64,000 bases of DNA from Sphingomonas sp. CCH21-G11 (GTDB taxonomy: Bacteria > Pseudomonadota > Alphaproteobacteria > Sphingomonadales > Sphingomonadaceae), in contig NZ_LSHX01000036.1 of NCBI RefSeq assembly GCF_001555965.1, forward strand, positions 1 to 64,000, in the 5' to 3' direction. Each line of letters opens with the position of its first letter. Positions within the stretch are counted from its first letter, which is position 1. Both the position numbers and the translations under genes were made by a program. Under the pieces are notes generated by a model. It made no database searches and was not told the origin of the DNA. It worked only from the letters and a program-made list of their open reading frames with translations. Below are positions 1 to 8,713 of this stretch, piece by piece.

Positions 1-32
1 TACGCCCGCGGCGCTCTGCGCGGGACCGTCCA

Positions 33-1046
33 ATGAACCGCCGTACTCTCCTTGCCACCATGATGATCGGAGCCACCTGCATGTCCGCGAGCAATCTGGG
101 AGCCGCCGTCCCGCAGGAGCGGGACGCCACGGTAACGGTATCGGGTGTCGAGATCGCGTGTCGTTTCACCATGCCGCAAGGCACACCGCGCGGGGCCGTT
201 CTGCTCGTACCCGGATCGCTCTACAGCGACGTGGACGGCAACTATCCGTCGATGAACATGCGTCCTCACGCCTATGCGGATTTGGCGCAGCAGCTCGGCG
301 CGCACGGCTTCGCCGTGCTACGGATGGCGAAGATCGGACCAGGCACCGGCTCACGGACGATCGATGCCAACGCTGCTCTCCGACACATCGACTTCCTAAC
401 TCGGGTCGAGGTCGCGCAGGCCGGGCTTGATCTACTGCGCCGCACCGTAACTGTGCGGCCGGTTATCGTGGCGGGACATAGCGAGGGGGCGGTTGTCGCT
501 TCCCTGCTCGCCGCCGGTCTCGCCGCTAAAAGCATCGATGGCGTTGTCAGCCTATCCGGCCCAGCCTTGCCGATCCTGTCGATCATTCGTGCGCAGGTAG
601 CTGCGATGACACCGCCGGGAATCGTGCCCGACATGACGGTGTTCGACCGCATGGTCGATGCTATCCGAGCGGGCCATCCACCATCGGATGACGCGAAATC
701 CAATCCACAAACAGCAATGCTTGCCTCATTGCCGGAGCAGGGAATCTCTTATCTGCGCAGTGCGGATCGGATCGACCCGATGGCGGCATTGGCAAAGGTG
801 CGTCAGCCGGTGTTGATTGTTCAAGGCGGTCGTGATGATTCCGTCCCGCCGTCTCACGCGGATTTACTGCGCGCAAGCCGAGGCAACTTATCGACCGAAG
901 TCACGACGTTCCCAAACCTGACACACTTCTACAAGGTCGCGCCTGCTGGCATGTCGCCGATGCAATCAATGGCTCTCGACACACCGAGCGATCCGGCTGT
1001 GGCTGAGGCAATTGCTGAGTGGGCAAGCCGCCTACCGCGGCAATAG
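33..1046 (+). CDS. Exported alpha/beta hydrolase
   Basis: Predicted secreted serine hydrolase of 337 residues; the substrate is unknown. Residues 1-25 form an n-region MNRR and a hydrophobic core ending near AA, a signal peptide. The fold signature is a nucleophile elbow GHSEG with Ser150, an acid in GGRDD around 268-269 and a late His298 in LTHF, so the catalytic triad looks complete. The neighbours show it is a transposon passenger: a 38-bp Tn3-type terminal repeat follows 60 bp downstream and points back over this gene. No clear ribosome binding site precedes the ATG; an upstream gene outside the window may supply coupling. Substrate classes such as esters or lactones cannot be told apart from sequence. 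Confidence 0.8.
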   Translation: MNRRTLLATMMIGATCMSASNLGAAVPQERDATVTVSGVEIACRFTMPQGTPRGAVLLVPGSLYSDVDGNYPSMNMRPHAYADLAQQLGAHGFAVLRMAKIGPGTGSRTIDANAALRHIDFLTRVEVAQAGLDLLRRTVTVRPVIVAGHSEGAVVASLLAAGLAAKSIDGVVSLSGPALPILSIIRAQVAAMTPPGIVPDMTVFDRMVDAIRAGHPPSDDAKSNPQTAMLASLPEQGISYLRSADRIDPMAALAKVRQPVLIVQGGRDDSVPPSHADLLRASRGNLSTEVTTFPNLTHFYKVAPAGMSPMQSMALDTPSDPAVAEAIAEWASRLPRQ

Positions 1047-1865
1047 CCACCGTTTCGATAGCGGTCGGATCGTCGTCGACCGGACTGCGACATTCATCCC
1101 GCAAGGCTTAGCGTACGTTTTCGGACATCCTCTCGCCGGTCCCCATATCCGCTTGCCTTCTGCAGCCGCGGCATCGGTGAACGCGAAACGTCCGGCATAG
1201 AACGCCAGCGCCCACCGATCCTCCGACGGCAGCGACGCAAAGCTCTGCATCGCCGTGCCATCGATGCCCTGTCCGATGACCTGATAAAGTGCGAACGCGC
1301 TGCGCTGGCGTGCCCGTACAATGTCGGTGAACGCGATCGGCGGCGTAGTAAGCTTCGCGGCGTCGGGTCCGCGTCCGTCTCCGCTCATCCCGTGGCAGCT
1401 GGCGCAATTCTGCGCGAACAGCGTGGCGCCGCGCGCCAGGTCCGGCGCACGAGCGGGCGCGAGCGGAATCGGGTAGGCCTTAAGCAGGTCAGCGGCCAGA
1501 CCATGCGCCAAGCCAGCGACAGCTTCGGGGGCCGCCTTGGCGGCGATGACGGCCTTGAGACGCGTCGCGCCGGCGACGAGGCTCGCCTTGGCCGGTGATG
1601 GCGGCAACGCCGCAATCCGCTCGGCAACGGATATCGAGAATTCGGTCATCTCCGCGTATTCCGACGCGCTCTTGATCCGCCCATTGGCGACCGCGCCGCC
1701 ATAGTCGACTGCCAGATAATCGAGCAGGCGCCACGCGGTCGGCACATCGGCGGTCTGCGCGTTGGCAATCCCGCCCATGAAGACGCAAAGCAATGCCGCG
1801 AGAAACGTCCAGAGGGGTCGGATCGCGCGCGGTGATTGGGCTCGGTGGGAGTTGGATCTTCGCAT
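1032..1865 (-). pseudogene. Cytochrome c/FTR1 iron permease gene, truncated by a Tn3 end
   Basis: The first 240 residues look like the periplasmic N-terminal part of cytochrome c-FTR1 iron permeases. There is a signal segment (about 17-36), a helical domain, then a c-type heme domain with CASCH (Cys154, Cys157, His158) and a candidate axial Met206. The FTR1 membrane permease that should follow is missing. At 1144 the frame runs into the transposon terminal repeat and ends 37 codons later with unrelated residues. In this family the fusion imports ferrous iron, with the heme domain proposed to oxidise it. The remnant could still make a small periplasmic cytochrome, but iron transport must be lost. 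It sits directly behind a MerR-type promoter, with a merR gene just upstream on the same strand. Confidence 0.75.
1107..1144 (+). repeat. Terminal inverted repeat of a Tn3-family transposon
   Basis: This 38-bp stretch starts CTTAGCGTACG and ends CCCC. Its complement begins GGGG and ends ACGCTAAG, the form and exact length of Tn3-family ends. The inner side (CTTAG) faces left, so the element lies to the left with the hydrolase as its last passenger, and the outer edge is at 1144/1145. The other end is outside the window. Confidence 0.8.
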
Positions 1866-1871
1866 CCGCCC

Positions 1872-1902
1872 TTGATAAAGCCTCTAGCCGCTAGAGGGTC
1901 AA
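1872..1902 (-). promoter_or_regulatory. MerR-type promoter with perfect operator palindrome
   Basis: On the minus strand a -35 TTGACC (1897-1902) and a -10 TATCAA (1872-1877) are separated by 19 bp, the overlong spacer typical of MerR-controlled promoters. A perfect palindrome CCTCTAGC-G-GCTAGAGG fills the spacer (1881-1897). Transcription would start almost at the ATG at 1865, suggesting a leaderless message. Confidence 0.8.
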
Positions 1903-1937
1903 GTAGTTTTGCGAATTAGTTGCAATAGCGATCGATA

Positions 1938-2369
1938 TCACCCCTCGGCAGTCTTGGGCTGCGAAATGTCGGGGCCGAGCGACTCGATGATCCGGCATTC
2001 GGAAATCGATCCGTGGCCGCACTGCACGATCAGGTTGCCGAGTTCTGCGCGCAGCGTCGTCAGGTCGGCGAGCTTGCGGTCAATCTCGGCCAGGTGCTCG
2101 CGAGCGATCAGGTCGACGGCAGAGCACGATATGTCCTTCTGGTCGGCAAGGCCGAGCAGCGCCTGGACCTGTTCAAGCGAGAAGCCGAGCGCGCGCGCAC
2201 GCCGGATGAAGCTCAGCCGCGAAAGGTGCGCCGGTGAATAGGACCGGTAATTGCTGGCGGTGCGCTCGGGTGCCGCCAGCAGGCCAACAGATTCGTAATA
2301 GCGGATCGTCTCCACCTTGGTACCGGTGGCGGCGGCGAGCTTGCCGATGCTGAGCGATGGTTGCTGCAT
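1938..2369 (-). CDS. MerR-family metal-responsive regulator
   Basis: A 143-residue transcription activator with an N-terminal MerR winged helix (SIGKLAAATGTKVETIRYYE, residues 7-26), a long dimerisation helix and a C-terminal metal loop. Candidate ligands are Cys82, Cys117 and Cys125. The Cys-x7-Cys loop resembles CueR, while the extra Cys in the dimer helix resembles ZntR and CadR, so the metal cannot be assigned. It lies 36 bp upstream of the MerR-type promoter of the cytochrome c/FTR1 remnant on the same strand, and that promoter is its evident target. The system has lost its target gene to transposon insertion, so the regulator may now be an orphan. Confidence 0.85.
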   Translation of the reverse strand: MQQPSLSIGKLAAATGTKVETIRYYESVGLLAAPERTASNYRSYSPAHLSRLSFIRRARALGFSLEQVQALLGLADQKDISCSAVDLIAREHLAEIDRKLADLTTLRAELGNLIVQCGHGSISECRIIESLGPDISQPKTAEG

Positions 2370-2718
2370 GGATCGCCGTCCTTTGGAACTTCTACCGTTT
2401 ATAGGATTGGTCGCTAAAAATAGTCGAGCGGATCAACCGCCTGATTTTGGAGCTCGGGGTTCGCCCTGACAGCAAGGGTTCGCTCCGATGGGGGGGGGGA
2501 ACAAGTCCAAAAGGCTGGACGAAAGGCCGAAACTTGGATGTCGAAACGAAGTCATAAGCGTCCGGATCTGGGTCTTTTCTGCTGCATACGCCACCAGCGC
2601 ACCATTTCAGTTCATGGGCCGGGGCGAATGATGACATTACGGTCCCCTGATCATTTCGTGGATACGCGCATCGAGTGCGTCTACCGCGAACGAACGAACG
2701 AACAACTTTCGCGTGGCG
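2370..2718. other. Intergenic region with a G10 run and GAAC repeats
   Basis: I see no convincing gene. It holds a run of ten G at 2490-2499 and a short tandem GAAC array near 2688-2703, just past the stop of the nucleotidyltransferase gene. Both are slippage-prone. No terminator hairpin with a T-tract was obvious. Confidence 0.5.
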
Positions 2719-3621
2719 TCACCCAAGCAGCGGTCCGACGATCGCTGCCACGGTCGCGCTGGCCCGGCGCTGTCGCAGGACACGGCGATCGCGTCCGCCT
2801 TCTTCGTCGTCTCCGGGATCGGCGTCGAATTTCGCAAAGGCGACCGGACCATCCTTACGATAGCCCTCGGTCTTGTCATCATCGCAAAAATGCGTTGCGA
2901 GCAGGCCGAGCGCGGAGTGGATGGTTTCGCGGTGCCTGGTTTCCAGCGCGTTGCTGAAGGCGGCGATCGTTGCCTCTGTGCCGCCTTCGACATGGTTGAG
3001 GCAATAGACGAGGTCATGAGCATCCTTCGGCTCGAAGCGACTCTCGAACGCGAACGCCTTCAGGCAGGTGAAGCTCACGACGTCGGCGTATCGGACGGTT
3101 TCCGTGACGACGCCGTTGTCGCCGAGCAGTTCGGCGGTGATCTCGGCGCTCTCGTAGAAGTCGAACACCATGGAGGCATGCGGGATGTTGAGCGCCGAGA
3201 CTTTACCTTTTGCGGGAAGCTCCTGGACCTTGCCGCCGGCACGTTCCGGATCATCTGCGAGGAATTCGAGGATCATGGTGGTGCCGGTTTCGAGCGTGGT
3301 CTTCCAGCGCCATGACTGTTTGCGGCCCTCATCATTTTCGGCGCGATCAAAGCCCATCATGCGGAGATTTTCTTCCAGCGTCCGATAGGCCTCCGTGTCG
3401 GCCAGGATCGCAAGGTCGACGACGACATCGACGTCGCCGGTGCCAGCATGCGCCGGCACTTCGGGCGGACGTGCACGCACGAGATAGCGCGGGGTGAGGC
3501 CGCCGACGAGGAACACCGAATCCTTCCACGGGCCAAGGCCCCGCAGGAGCGTGACCAGCACGCGCTCGCACGCTTCGGTGACGGCATTGTCATAGCCGCC
3601 AAAGGTCTTCGGCTTGCTCAT
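2719..3621 (-). CDS. AbiEii-like nucleotidyltransferase (type IV toxin candidate)
   Basis: A 300-residue protein with a minimal nucleotidyltransferase core: FLVGG at residues 37-41 followed by GDVDVVVDL with Asp63 and Asp65, the hG[GS]-DxD pattern that binds metal and nucleotide in AbiEii-type toxins. The start at 3621 is set by a four-base ATGA overlap with the upstream gene; the longer upstream frame only shadows that gene. The tight pairing with an AbiEi-like protein argues for a type IV toxin-antitoxin or abortive-infection pair. The family transfers nucleotides to RNA or protein targets; the target here is unknown. Confidence 0.75.
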   Translation of the reverse strand: MSKPKTFGGYDNAVTEACERVLVTLLRGLGPWKDSVFLVGGLTPRYLVRARPPEVPAHAGTGDVDVVVDLAILADTEAYRTLEENLRMMGFDRAENDEGRKQSWRWKTTLETGTTMILEFLADDPERAGGKVQELPAKGKVSALNIPHASMVFDFYESAEITAELLGDNGVVTETVRYADVVSFTCLKAFAFESRFEPKDAHDLVYCLNHVEGGTEATIAAFSNALETRHRETIHSALGLLATHFCDDDKTEGYRKDGPVAFAKFDADPGDDEEGGRDRRVLRQRRASATVAAIVGPLLG

Positions 3622-4703
3622 CAGGGCTTGAGCCTTTCCGCGCGCAGATGCGCCGCCATCTCCTTGGATCGTCCCGACCCCTCGAGCAGATCGAGATAGA
3701 CTTGCAGCACCGGCGCAAGCGCCACGCCGTCGATCCGCTCGCCCACCGTAACGTCGCCGCGCGAGCGTGTCTCCATAACGCCGAGATTCCATCCCTCGCT
3801 GACTGGCCGGGCGTCCAGAAGGTCAAGGATCTGCTTTTGAAATGGGCCGGGAAGGATGCGGCATTTGAGCTGGGAGATGCTGGAGAGATAGGGCGCATAA
3901 GCTTGTGCTGCGGCTTCGCCGGTAACGGCATAATCCGCGCCGCCGCAGACTTGATCCAACCGCTCCGACAGCGTGCGAATGTCAGTTAGCGGAACGTAAT
4001 AGCGATCGATCTTGGCCGGCTTCTGCTCGAGGATATACTTCTGCCAAGCGTCAAGCACCTCCTCGGCTGCGCGCAGGCGGCGCAGCTTGGATGGGCCGGA
4101 GCCTTCTACCTCGACCCACTCGCGACGCTCCATCTCGGTAAGCGTGGAAGATGCCGTCGCTGGCGAGACTTCGGTTGTCTCCGCAAGCTCCTTGACGCTC
4201 AGCCATGCATGGCGACGTTCGAACACTGCCATGACGACGCGCGCCTTTTGCCCCTGAAAGACGGATTCGAACACTTTGCGGGTGGTACGAGGGGGCGGTC
4301 GATCGATGAAGACGAACGCATTGGGGGCTGGGATGTAGAGCGTACCGCCAAGGTCGTAAAAGCCGATGCCTTCCTCGCGCAGGATGTTCCGCGCGCCCGG
4401 CGAGATCGCGCGGGCGACGAAGAACGGCAAAACAGGACGGCCATCGGTGGGGAGGTGGGCGGCGTTGGTTCGAAGCTGCCACACGGATTCGCGCACATCG
4501 CGGGGAAAAGCATCGCGCTTAGCTTCGACCAGCAATTGCATCGGCCGTCCACCCACGACGATATCGACGAGCGCGTCGGCGCGTCCATTGCGGCCGATCG
4601 GAACCTCCCGCGCTCGCACGATGGCCTGCCCCTCGGGCAATTTGCTGATCGCGGTGACCAGACTCTCCAGCAACTCGCCTTCTTCAATCTCGAATTTGAG
4701 CAT
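3621..4703 (-). CDS. AbiEi-like antitoxin/regulator with a nuclease-like N-terminus
   Basis: A 360-residue protein in three visible parts. Residues 30-70 carry ADALVDIVV then LLVEAK (Asp43 or Asp47, Glu60, Lys62), matching the D-(n)-ExK pattern of the PD-(D/E)xK fold. A winged helix-turn-helix (about 168-212) contains VKELAETTEVSPATASSTL. The C-terminal half resembles AbiEi antitoxins. Start 4703 is preferred over 4757 because the latter lies inside a symmetric dyad that looks like the operator. It is coupled to the nucleotidyltransferase by ATGA. AbiEi proteins repress their own promoter and neutralise the toxin; whether the nuclease-like motif is active is unknown. Confidence 0.7.
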   Translation of the reverse strand: MLKFEIEEGELLESLVTAISKLPEGQAIVRAREVPIGRNGRADALVDIVVGGRPMQLLVEAKRDAFPRDVRESVWQLRTNAAHLPTDGRPVLPFFVARAISPGARNILREEGIGFYDLGGTLYIPAPNAFVFIDRPPPRTTRKVFESVFQGQKARVVMAVFERRHAWLSVKELAETTEVSPATASSTLTEMERREWVEVEGSGPSKLRRLRAAEEVLDAWQKYILEQKPAKIDRYYVPLTDIRTLSERLDQVCGGADYAVTGEAAAQAYAPYLSSISQLKCRILPGPFQKQILDLLDARPVSEGWNLGVMETRSRGDVTVGERIDGVALAPVLQVYLDLLEGSGRSKEMAAHLRAERLKP

Positions 4704-4718
4704 ATTTGATGTCCAGTG

Positions 4719-4760
4719 AATATGGTCCAAATAGCGAATCTTCGCTAATATGTCCATATT
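4719..4760. promoter_or_regulatory. Nested dyad operator upstream of the AbiEi-like gene
   Basis: Two inverted repeats share one centre (between 4739 and 4740). The outer arms are AATATGG (4719-4725) and CCATATT (4754-4760); the inner arms are TAGCGAA (4732-4738) and TTCGCTA (4741-4747). All arms match perfectly. The position just upstream of the chosen start suits autoregulation by the winged-helix protein. Confidence 0.7.
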
Positions 4761-4788
4761 TACTGCGCAGGGAATTTGGGCTGGAGGA

Positions 4789-5754
4789 TTAGCGGGATCG
4801 GTTCCGCTCCGGCGGCTTGTGATCACGTCCTTGCCGAGCTTGCAACACGCGTTCCGCTGCGGGCCCACGCTCAGGACCGCGTTGTACGGACGCACCGGTA
4901 TCGCGAACGACCGCGGGCTGGATCGTCCGACCGGCTGCCACATGGGCATCGAGTTGGGCGCGCGCGACCGTCATCACCCGCGTCACCGCCTCGGGGTTAT
5001 CAAACAGGGTGCGCCGGATCACCGCCTCCATGACGCGCATTTGACTATCGACGGCGCGATCGTTGGGCAGCGAACGTCCATCGACGCGCTCACCGGGTTG
5101 GCGGGCAGGGGCAGGGGACTCTTCCGATCGCCGCGCCGAAGCCGGGTGGCGGCTTTCAGTGGCATCGCGCGCGACCATCGGTGCAATCGTGTTCTTGCTC
5201 GCGTCGCTGCGCAGCCGGTCGAGCTCCTGCAGATCACGATCATTCGGCTTATAGCCCCGGACTTCGAGCCCCTTTTGTCCCGCCTCCAACCACACCGATC
5301 GCCGGAATGCCTCGGTTCCGGTGACATGGATTCTGTCCCACGAACGATGCTGGGCGATCGCGACAAGATCCTTCACCACCTCCTGGCTCTCGGTCGCCGT
5401 GACCAGTCGACGCCCCTGATCGCGAAACGCCGGATCCTTCGTTTCCGCTGAGGTAAAGTATGCGGGATCGCCCGACCATTTCGCCTTGTCGGCATAATAG
5501 CGTTTGCGCACCGCCTCGGGCATGTCACCCGCCTCGACCGAGGGAGCTTTCAGCTTCTTGTCGGTCCCGACCTTGCGCTCCGTGACGCCTGGGTCCTCGG
5601 TCTTTCGCTCCGCGCCCTTCGATTGCCCGACAGCTTCAGGCTCGGCCATGACGCCTCCAGACGCTACCCTTTTGCTGCGATCCTTGTCGTCGATGGCGAC
5701 GCCGTTGGTCCTGCCGCGCGCCTTGGTTGCCGGCGCCTTCTCCTTATCGGCCAT
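4789..5754 (-). CDS. LPD7-domain conjugation-associated protein
   Basis: A 321-residue hydrophilic protein at the end of the T4SS cluster. The first 80 residues are charged and low complexity. Residues about 85-180 (YYADKAKWS through GLEVRGYKP) look like large polyvalent-protein-associated domain 7, common as a C-terminal module of relaxases and mobilisation proteins. The rest is Arg/Glu-rich and probably disordered. Start 5754 is chosen because GGGAGG lies seven bases before it; the ATG at 5760 is too close. The gene overlaps the 3' end of virD4. No relaxase catalytic core is visible, so this may be a separated relaxase accessory piece. Confidence 0.65.
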   Translation of the reverse strand: MADKEKAPATKARGRTNGVAIDDKDRSKRVASGGVMAEPEAVGQSKGAERKTEDPGVTERKVGTDKKLKAPSVEAGDMPEAVRKRYYADKAKWSGDPAYFTSAETKDPAFRDQGRRLVTATESQEVVKDLVAIAQHRSWDRIHVTGTEAFRRSVWLEAGQKGLEVRGYKPNDRDLQELDRLRSDASKNTIAPMVARDATESRHPASARRSEESPAPARQPGERVDGRSLPNDRAVDSQMRVMEAVIRRTLFDNPEAVTRVMTVARAQLDAHVAAGRTIQPAVVRDTGASVQRGPERGPAAERVLQARQGRDHKPPERNRSR

Positions 5755-7741
5755 GGTCATGCCTCCCAGTCACTAGCGCTTCAGAAAGGTCGCCATCGTC
5801 CTCCGGCTCAATCGCCGCGCGGGCGGTCATCGCCATCACGAAATCAAGTGCCGCCTTCTCGTCGCCGGGCGGCGGCAACGCCTCAAGCTCACCCAGCACC
5901 AGCATGTCATCGGTGATCTCGGCATAGCCGGACAGTTCATCGTCGGTCAGAGTGCGCGTCACGACGGGCTCTTCCTTTGGGGGTGGCGGCGCGTGCAGGG
6001 CGGCGCGCTTCGCTTCAATCGCCTGCGCGAGGGGGTCGCTACCGGTCGCTGCGCCTGCCTGTGTCGGGTTGGATTTGGGCTGGCGCATCAGGATCAGCCG
6101 CGGCGCGACCTTCGGCGGATCGGATATTCTGTCGGTGAAGCGCTTTAACCGGAAATACTCGATCTTGCGCGCGCGAACCGGCGGAATGCCACCACGCAGC
6201 AACAGCAGATCGCCCTTGGGCATCTGCATCAGCTCTTGCGGCATCATCAATGCACGACGCTGGTCGGACTCCGAAATGCTGCGATTGGCGAGCATCCCGT
6301 GGATCGTGCGGCTCTTCGATTTCACGCTCATCGTGAAGAAGCCGAGCCGTTCGGACAACTCGTTCGCCACCCGCAATTCCTTGGGCGTGAACACCACCTC
6401 CAGGCCGCAATTGGCGATGATCTCGTCGGTGACGTCGGGGCCGTATATGCCGCGCGGCTGCGACCGGCTCTGGATCACCGGCAACAGCCGCAGGCCGTAT
6501 CCCGCGACATAGGAAAAGGCGGACGCGATGACGGGGGCCTTGCCCAGGCGCGCAAACTCATCGAGCAGGACAAGAACCGGCACCTGGCCCCCGGTCGCTG
6601 GCAGTTCCCGCGTGTTGAGGTCGATCAGTTGCTGGAGGAACAGATTATAGACCGGTGCGATCCGGTCGATATTGTCCGGCGAGACCCCCAGATAGATCGA
6701 GATCCGCTCGCGACGCACCTGCCGCAGATCGAAGTCGGTCTCCGAAGTCGCCGCGTCGACATAGGGGTTGAGCCACAGATTGAGCTTGGATGTGATCGTC
6801 TGCTTGATACCGGAAAAAGTGTTGTCCGACGCGGAAGTGAAATCGCTCAGTGCCGAAACGCATGCCTGGCTCAGCCGCTGCCCGCGCTTCTGTGCTTCCT
6901 CCACGACCTTGGGTAGTTCGACCTTGGGATCGCCCTCCGTCAGCCGTCGGTAAATCTCGCCGATCGTGAAGGGCAAAGCCGGGTTGGCCGCCACCAGCGC
7001 GCCCACCCCCACAAACGCCGCGCGGGCGGCCTCGGCCCAGAAGGGATCGGACTTCTCAGGCGCGGGGAATAGCATTCCGCCGATCTTCTGGAGTTCGTTG
7101 ATCACCTCGGTGTCGTCGAGCCGGTCAATGAAGCTCAGCGGATTGTAGCGAGCTGACCGGCCTTCGGGGTCGAGCGGATCGAAGAGATGGACCTTTTGCC
7201 CATGCCGCGCCCGGAACCCTGCGGTGATGTCCCAATTCTCGCGCTTTACATCGAGTACAACAACCGAGTCCGCCCAGCTTAGCAGATTGGGGATCACGAC
7301 GCCGACACCTTTACCGGCACGGGTCGGTGCTTCGAGCAGAACGTGCTCGGTGCCTCCAAAAACGAGATAGCGGCCGCCTTTTTGTCCTACGATGATCCCG
7401 GACGTGCTGCGCAAATGCTCGCGCCGGATTTCGCCCTCGTTTGCAAAGCGTGCCTCGCCGTGCAGGGAGCGGCCGCGCTTGAGAATGACAAGCAGGATCA
7501 CGAACGCGGTGGCGCCGCTGACCAGCGCGCCGCGCTTGAGCCAGAGGTGCAGGAGCGGATCACCGCGATAATACCAGAGCCACGCCGGCACGGCCGAGAC
7601 GTCCATCTGCGGCCCGATCTGTTTGAGGCCGACCAGCGCGACCAGCACGGCGCAGAGCGCGCATGCCAAAAGCGCCGCTGCAAGAATCCCGGCAATGATC
7701 GCGACCTTAGTGAGCGGCCGCGCGTCCGACAGGCGGATCAA
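5744..7741 (-). CDS. virD4: VirD4/TraG type IV coupling protein
   Basis: A coupling ATPase of 665 residues that would dock DNA-protein substrates onto the T4SS at the inner membrane. Two membrane segments (about 13-40 and 72-88) precede the ATPase. Walker A is APTRAGKGVG (138-147) and Walker B is VLVLLDEFARLG (near 400). I place the start at a TTG (7741) because GAGGAGG stands seven bases upstream; the ATG at 7834 lies deep in virB11 with no signal. That leaves a 35-bp overlap with virB11. The protein ends with an acidic tail that may contact substrates. A second, truncated coupling-protein gene lies at 47.2 kb. Confidence 0.9.
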   Translation of the reverse strand: MIRLSDARPLTKVAIIAGILAAALLACALCAVLVALVGLKQIGPQMDVSAVPAWLWYYRGDPLLHLWLKRGALVSGATAFVILLVILKRGRSLHGEARFANEGEIRREHLRSTSGIIVGQKGGRYLVFGGTEHVLLEAPTRAGKGVGVVIPNLLSWADSVVVLDVKRENWDITAGFRARHGQKVHLFDPLDPEGRSARYNPLSFIDRLDDTEVINELQKIGGMLFPAPEKSDPFWAEAARAAFVGVGALVAANPALPFTIGEIYRRLTEGDPKVELPKVVEEAQKRGQRLSQACVSALSDFTSASDNTFSGIKQTITSKLNLWLNPYVDAATSETDFDLRQVRRERISIYLGVSPDNIDRIAPVYNLFLQQLIDLNTRELPATGGQVPVLVLLDEFARLGKAPVIASAFSYVAGYGLRLLPVIQSRSQPRGIYGPDVTDEIIANCGLEVVFTPKELRVANELSERLGFFTMSVKSKSRTIHGMLANRSISESDQRRALMMPQELMQMPKGDLLLLRGGIPPVRARKIEYFRLKRFTDRISDPPKVAPRLILMRQPKSNPTQAGAATGSDPLAQAIEAKRAALHAPPPPKEEPVVTRTLTDDELSGYAEITDDMLVLGELEALPPPGDEKAALDFVMAMTARAAIEPEDDGDLSEALVTGRHDHGR

Positions 7742-8711
7742 AATACACCTCCTCGACTTCGAATTTGCCGGCGCGCTTGCGCGTCTGGACGACGACATCG
7801 ACCAGCATGCGGAGCAGGCCACGAATGTCGTCACGGGCGAGATCCCGGCCGCCCTCGGACTCCTTCACCAACAAGGTCAGCTGTTCGAAGGCGCCCATCG
7901 CCGAGCCGGCATGGACCGTCGTAATCGATCCGGGGTGGCCCGAATTGACGTTGCGCAGATAGAAAAAGGCCGTCCCGTCGCGCAGTTCCTGTAGCAGGAT
8001 GCGATCGGGCCGCATCCGCAGCGCGCTTTCGAGCAGCTGCTTGGGGCCGACCTTGGCCAGGCCCTGTCGTTCGCTTGAATAGACCATATGAACGACGTTG
8101 CGATGCTCGACGACGAGCTCGCGCGTATCCTCAATCGTCAGCAGCCGTTCCTCGGGCGGGATCAGCTGGATCAACGCCTTGGCGAACGTGGTTTTGCCCG
8201 AACCGGTCGCGCCGCTGACCAGGATGTTCTTGCGGGCGGCGACGGCCGTTCGAAAGAAAGCGGGCCAATCGCCGAGGTCGCGCTGCGCGATAAGCTGGGC
8301 ATCGACTTCGCCAAGGCCTTGCGCCGCAGCGCGCGTGCCCGTGAAGAGGCCGACCCGCGCGAGTTCGTCGATCGCGAGGGTTACGCGCGAAGGCTTGCGG
8401 ACGGTGAAGGACGGCGCACCCGTCGGCGTCACCGACGGGATCACGATCTGGCAACGCTCGCCCCCTGGCAGGATTGTCGAGCAGATCGGCGTCTCCGCAT
8501 TCACGTCCTGTCGGGTAAAGCTTGCGGCCGCAACGGCGAGGGTCGCGAGCCATTCGCTGTCGAGTTCGGGGACAGTGTGCCAATGCCAGCCCAGATGGTC
8601 CTCGATTCCGACCTCGCCGGGCTTGTTTATCACAAGCTCGGTGACCTCGGCCGGCTCGAGCAGCGGCAGGATCGGCGCGAGGTAATGGCGAAGGACCGCG
8701 GTGTCGCTCAC
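7707..8711 (-). CDS. virB11: VirB11 traffic ATPase
   Basis: A 334-residue hexameric ATPase of the T4SS base. Walker A GATGSGKTT spans 167-175. It is followed by LTIEDTREL (Asp box), the ALRMRPDRILLQELRDG segment (Walker B-like) and SGHPGSITTVHAGS (His box), in the order expected for VirB11/PilT-type ATPases. Length is normal for VirB11. It lies 2 bp downstream of virB10 and overlaps virD4, consistent with one transcript. Confidence 0.93.
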   Translation of the reverse strand: MSDTAVLRHYLAPILPLLEPAEVTELVINKPGEVGIEDHLGWHWHTVPELDSEWLATLAVAAASFTRQDVNAETPICSTILPGGERCQIVIPSVTPTGAPSFTVRKPSRVTLAIDELARVGLFTGTRAAAQGLGEVDAQLIAQRDLGDWPAFFRTAVAARKNILVSGATGSGKTTFAKALIQLIPPEERLLTIEDTRELVVEHRNVVHMVYSSERQGLAKVGPKQLLESALRMRPDRILLQELRDGTAFFYLRNVNSGHPGSITTVHAGSAMGAFEQLTLLVKESEGGRDLARDDIRGLLRMLVDVVVQTRKRAGKFEVEEVYFDPPVGRAAAH

Positions 8712-8713
8712 GT

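Noticed and set aside
3622..3792. 57-codon N-terminal extension of the AbiEii-like gene
   Set aside because: It lies inside the upstream AbiEi-like gene; the ATGA overlap at 3621 is a better start.
4704..4949. Longer starts for the AbiEi-like gene at 4757 or 4949
   Set aside because: They run through the 42-bp concentric dyad that looks like its operator and have no ribosome binding site.
7742..7834. Upstream ATG start of virD4
   Set aside because: It overlaps virB11 by 128 bp without a ribosome binding site, while TTG 7741 has GAGGAGG at good spacing.
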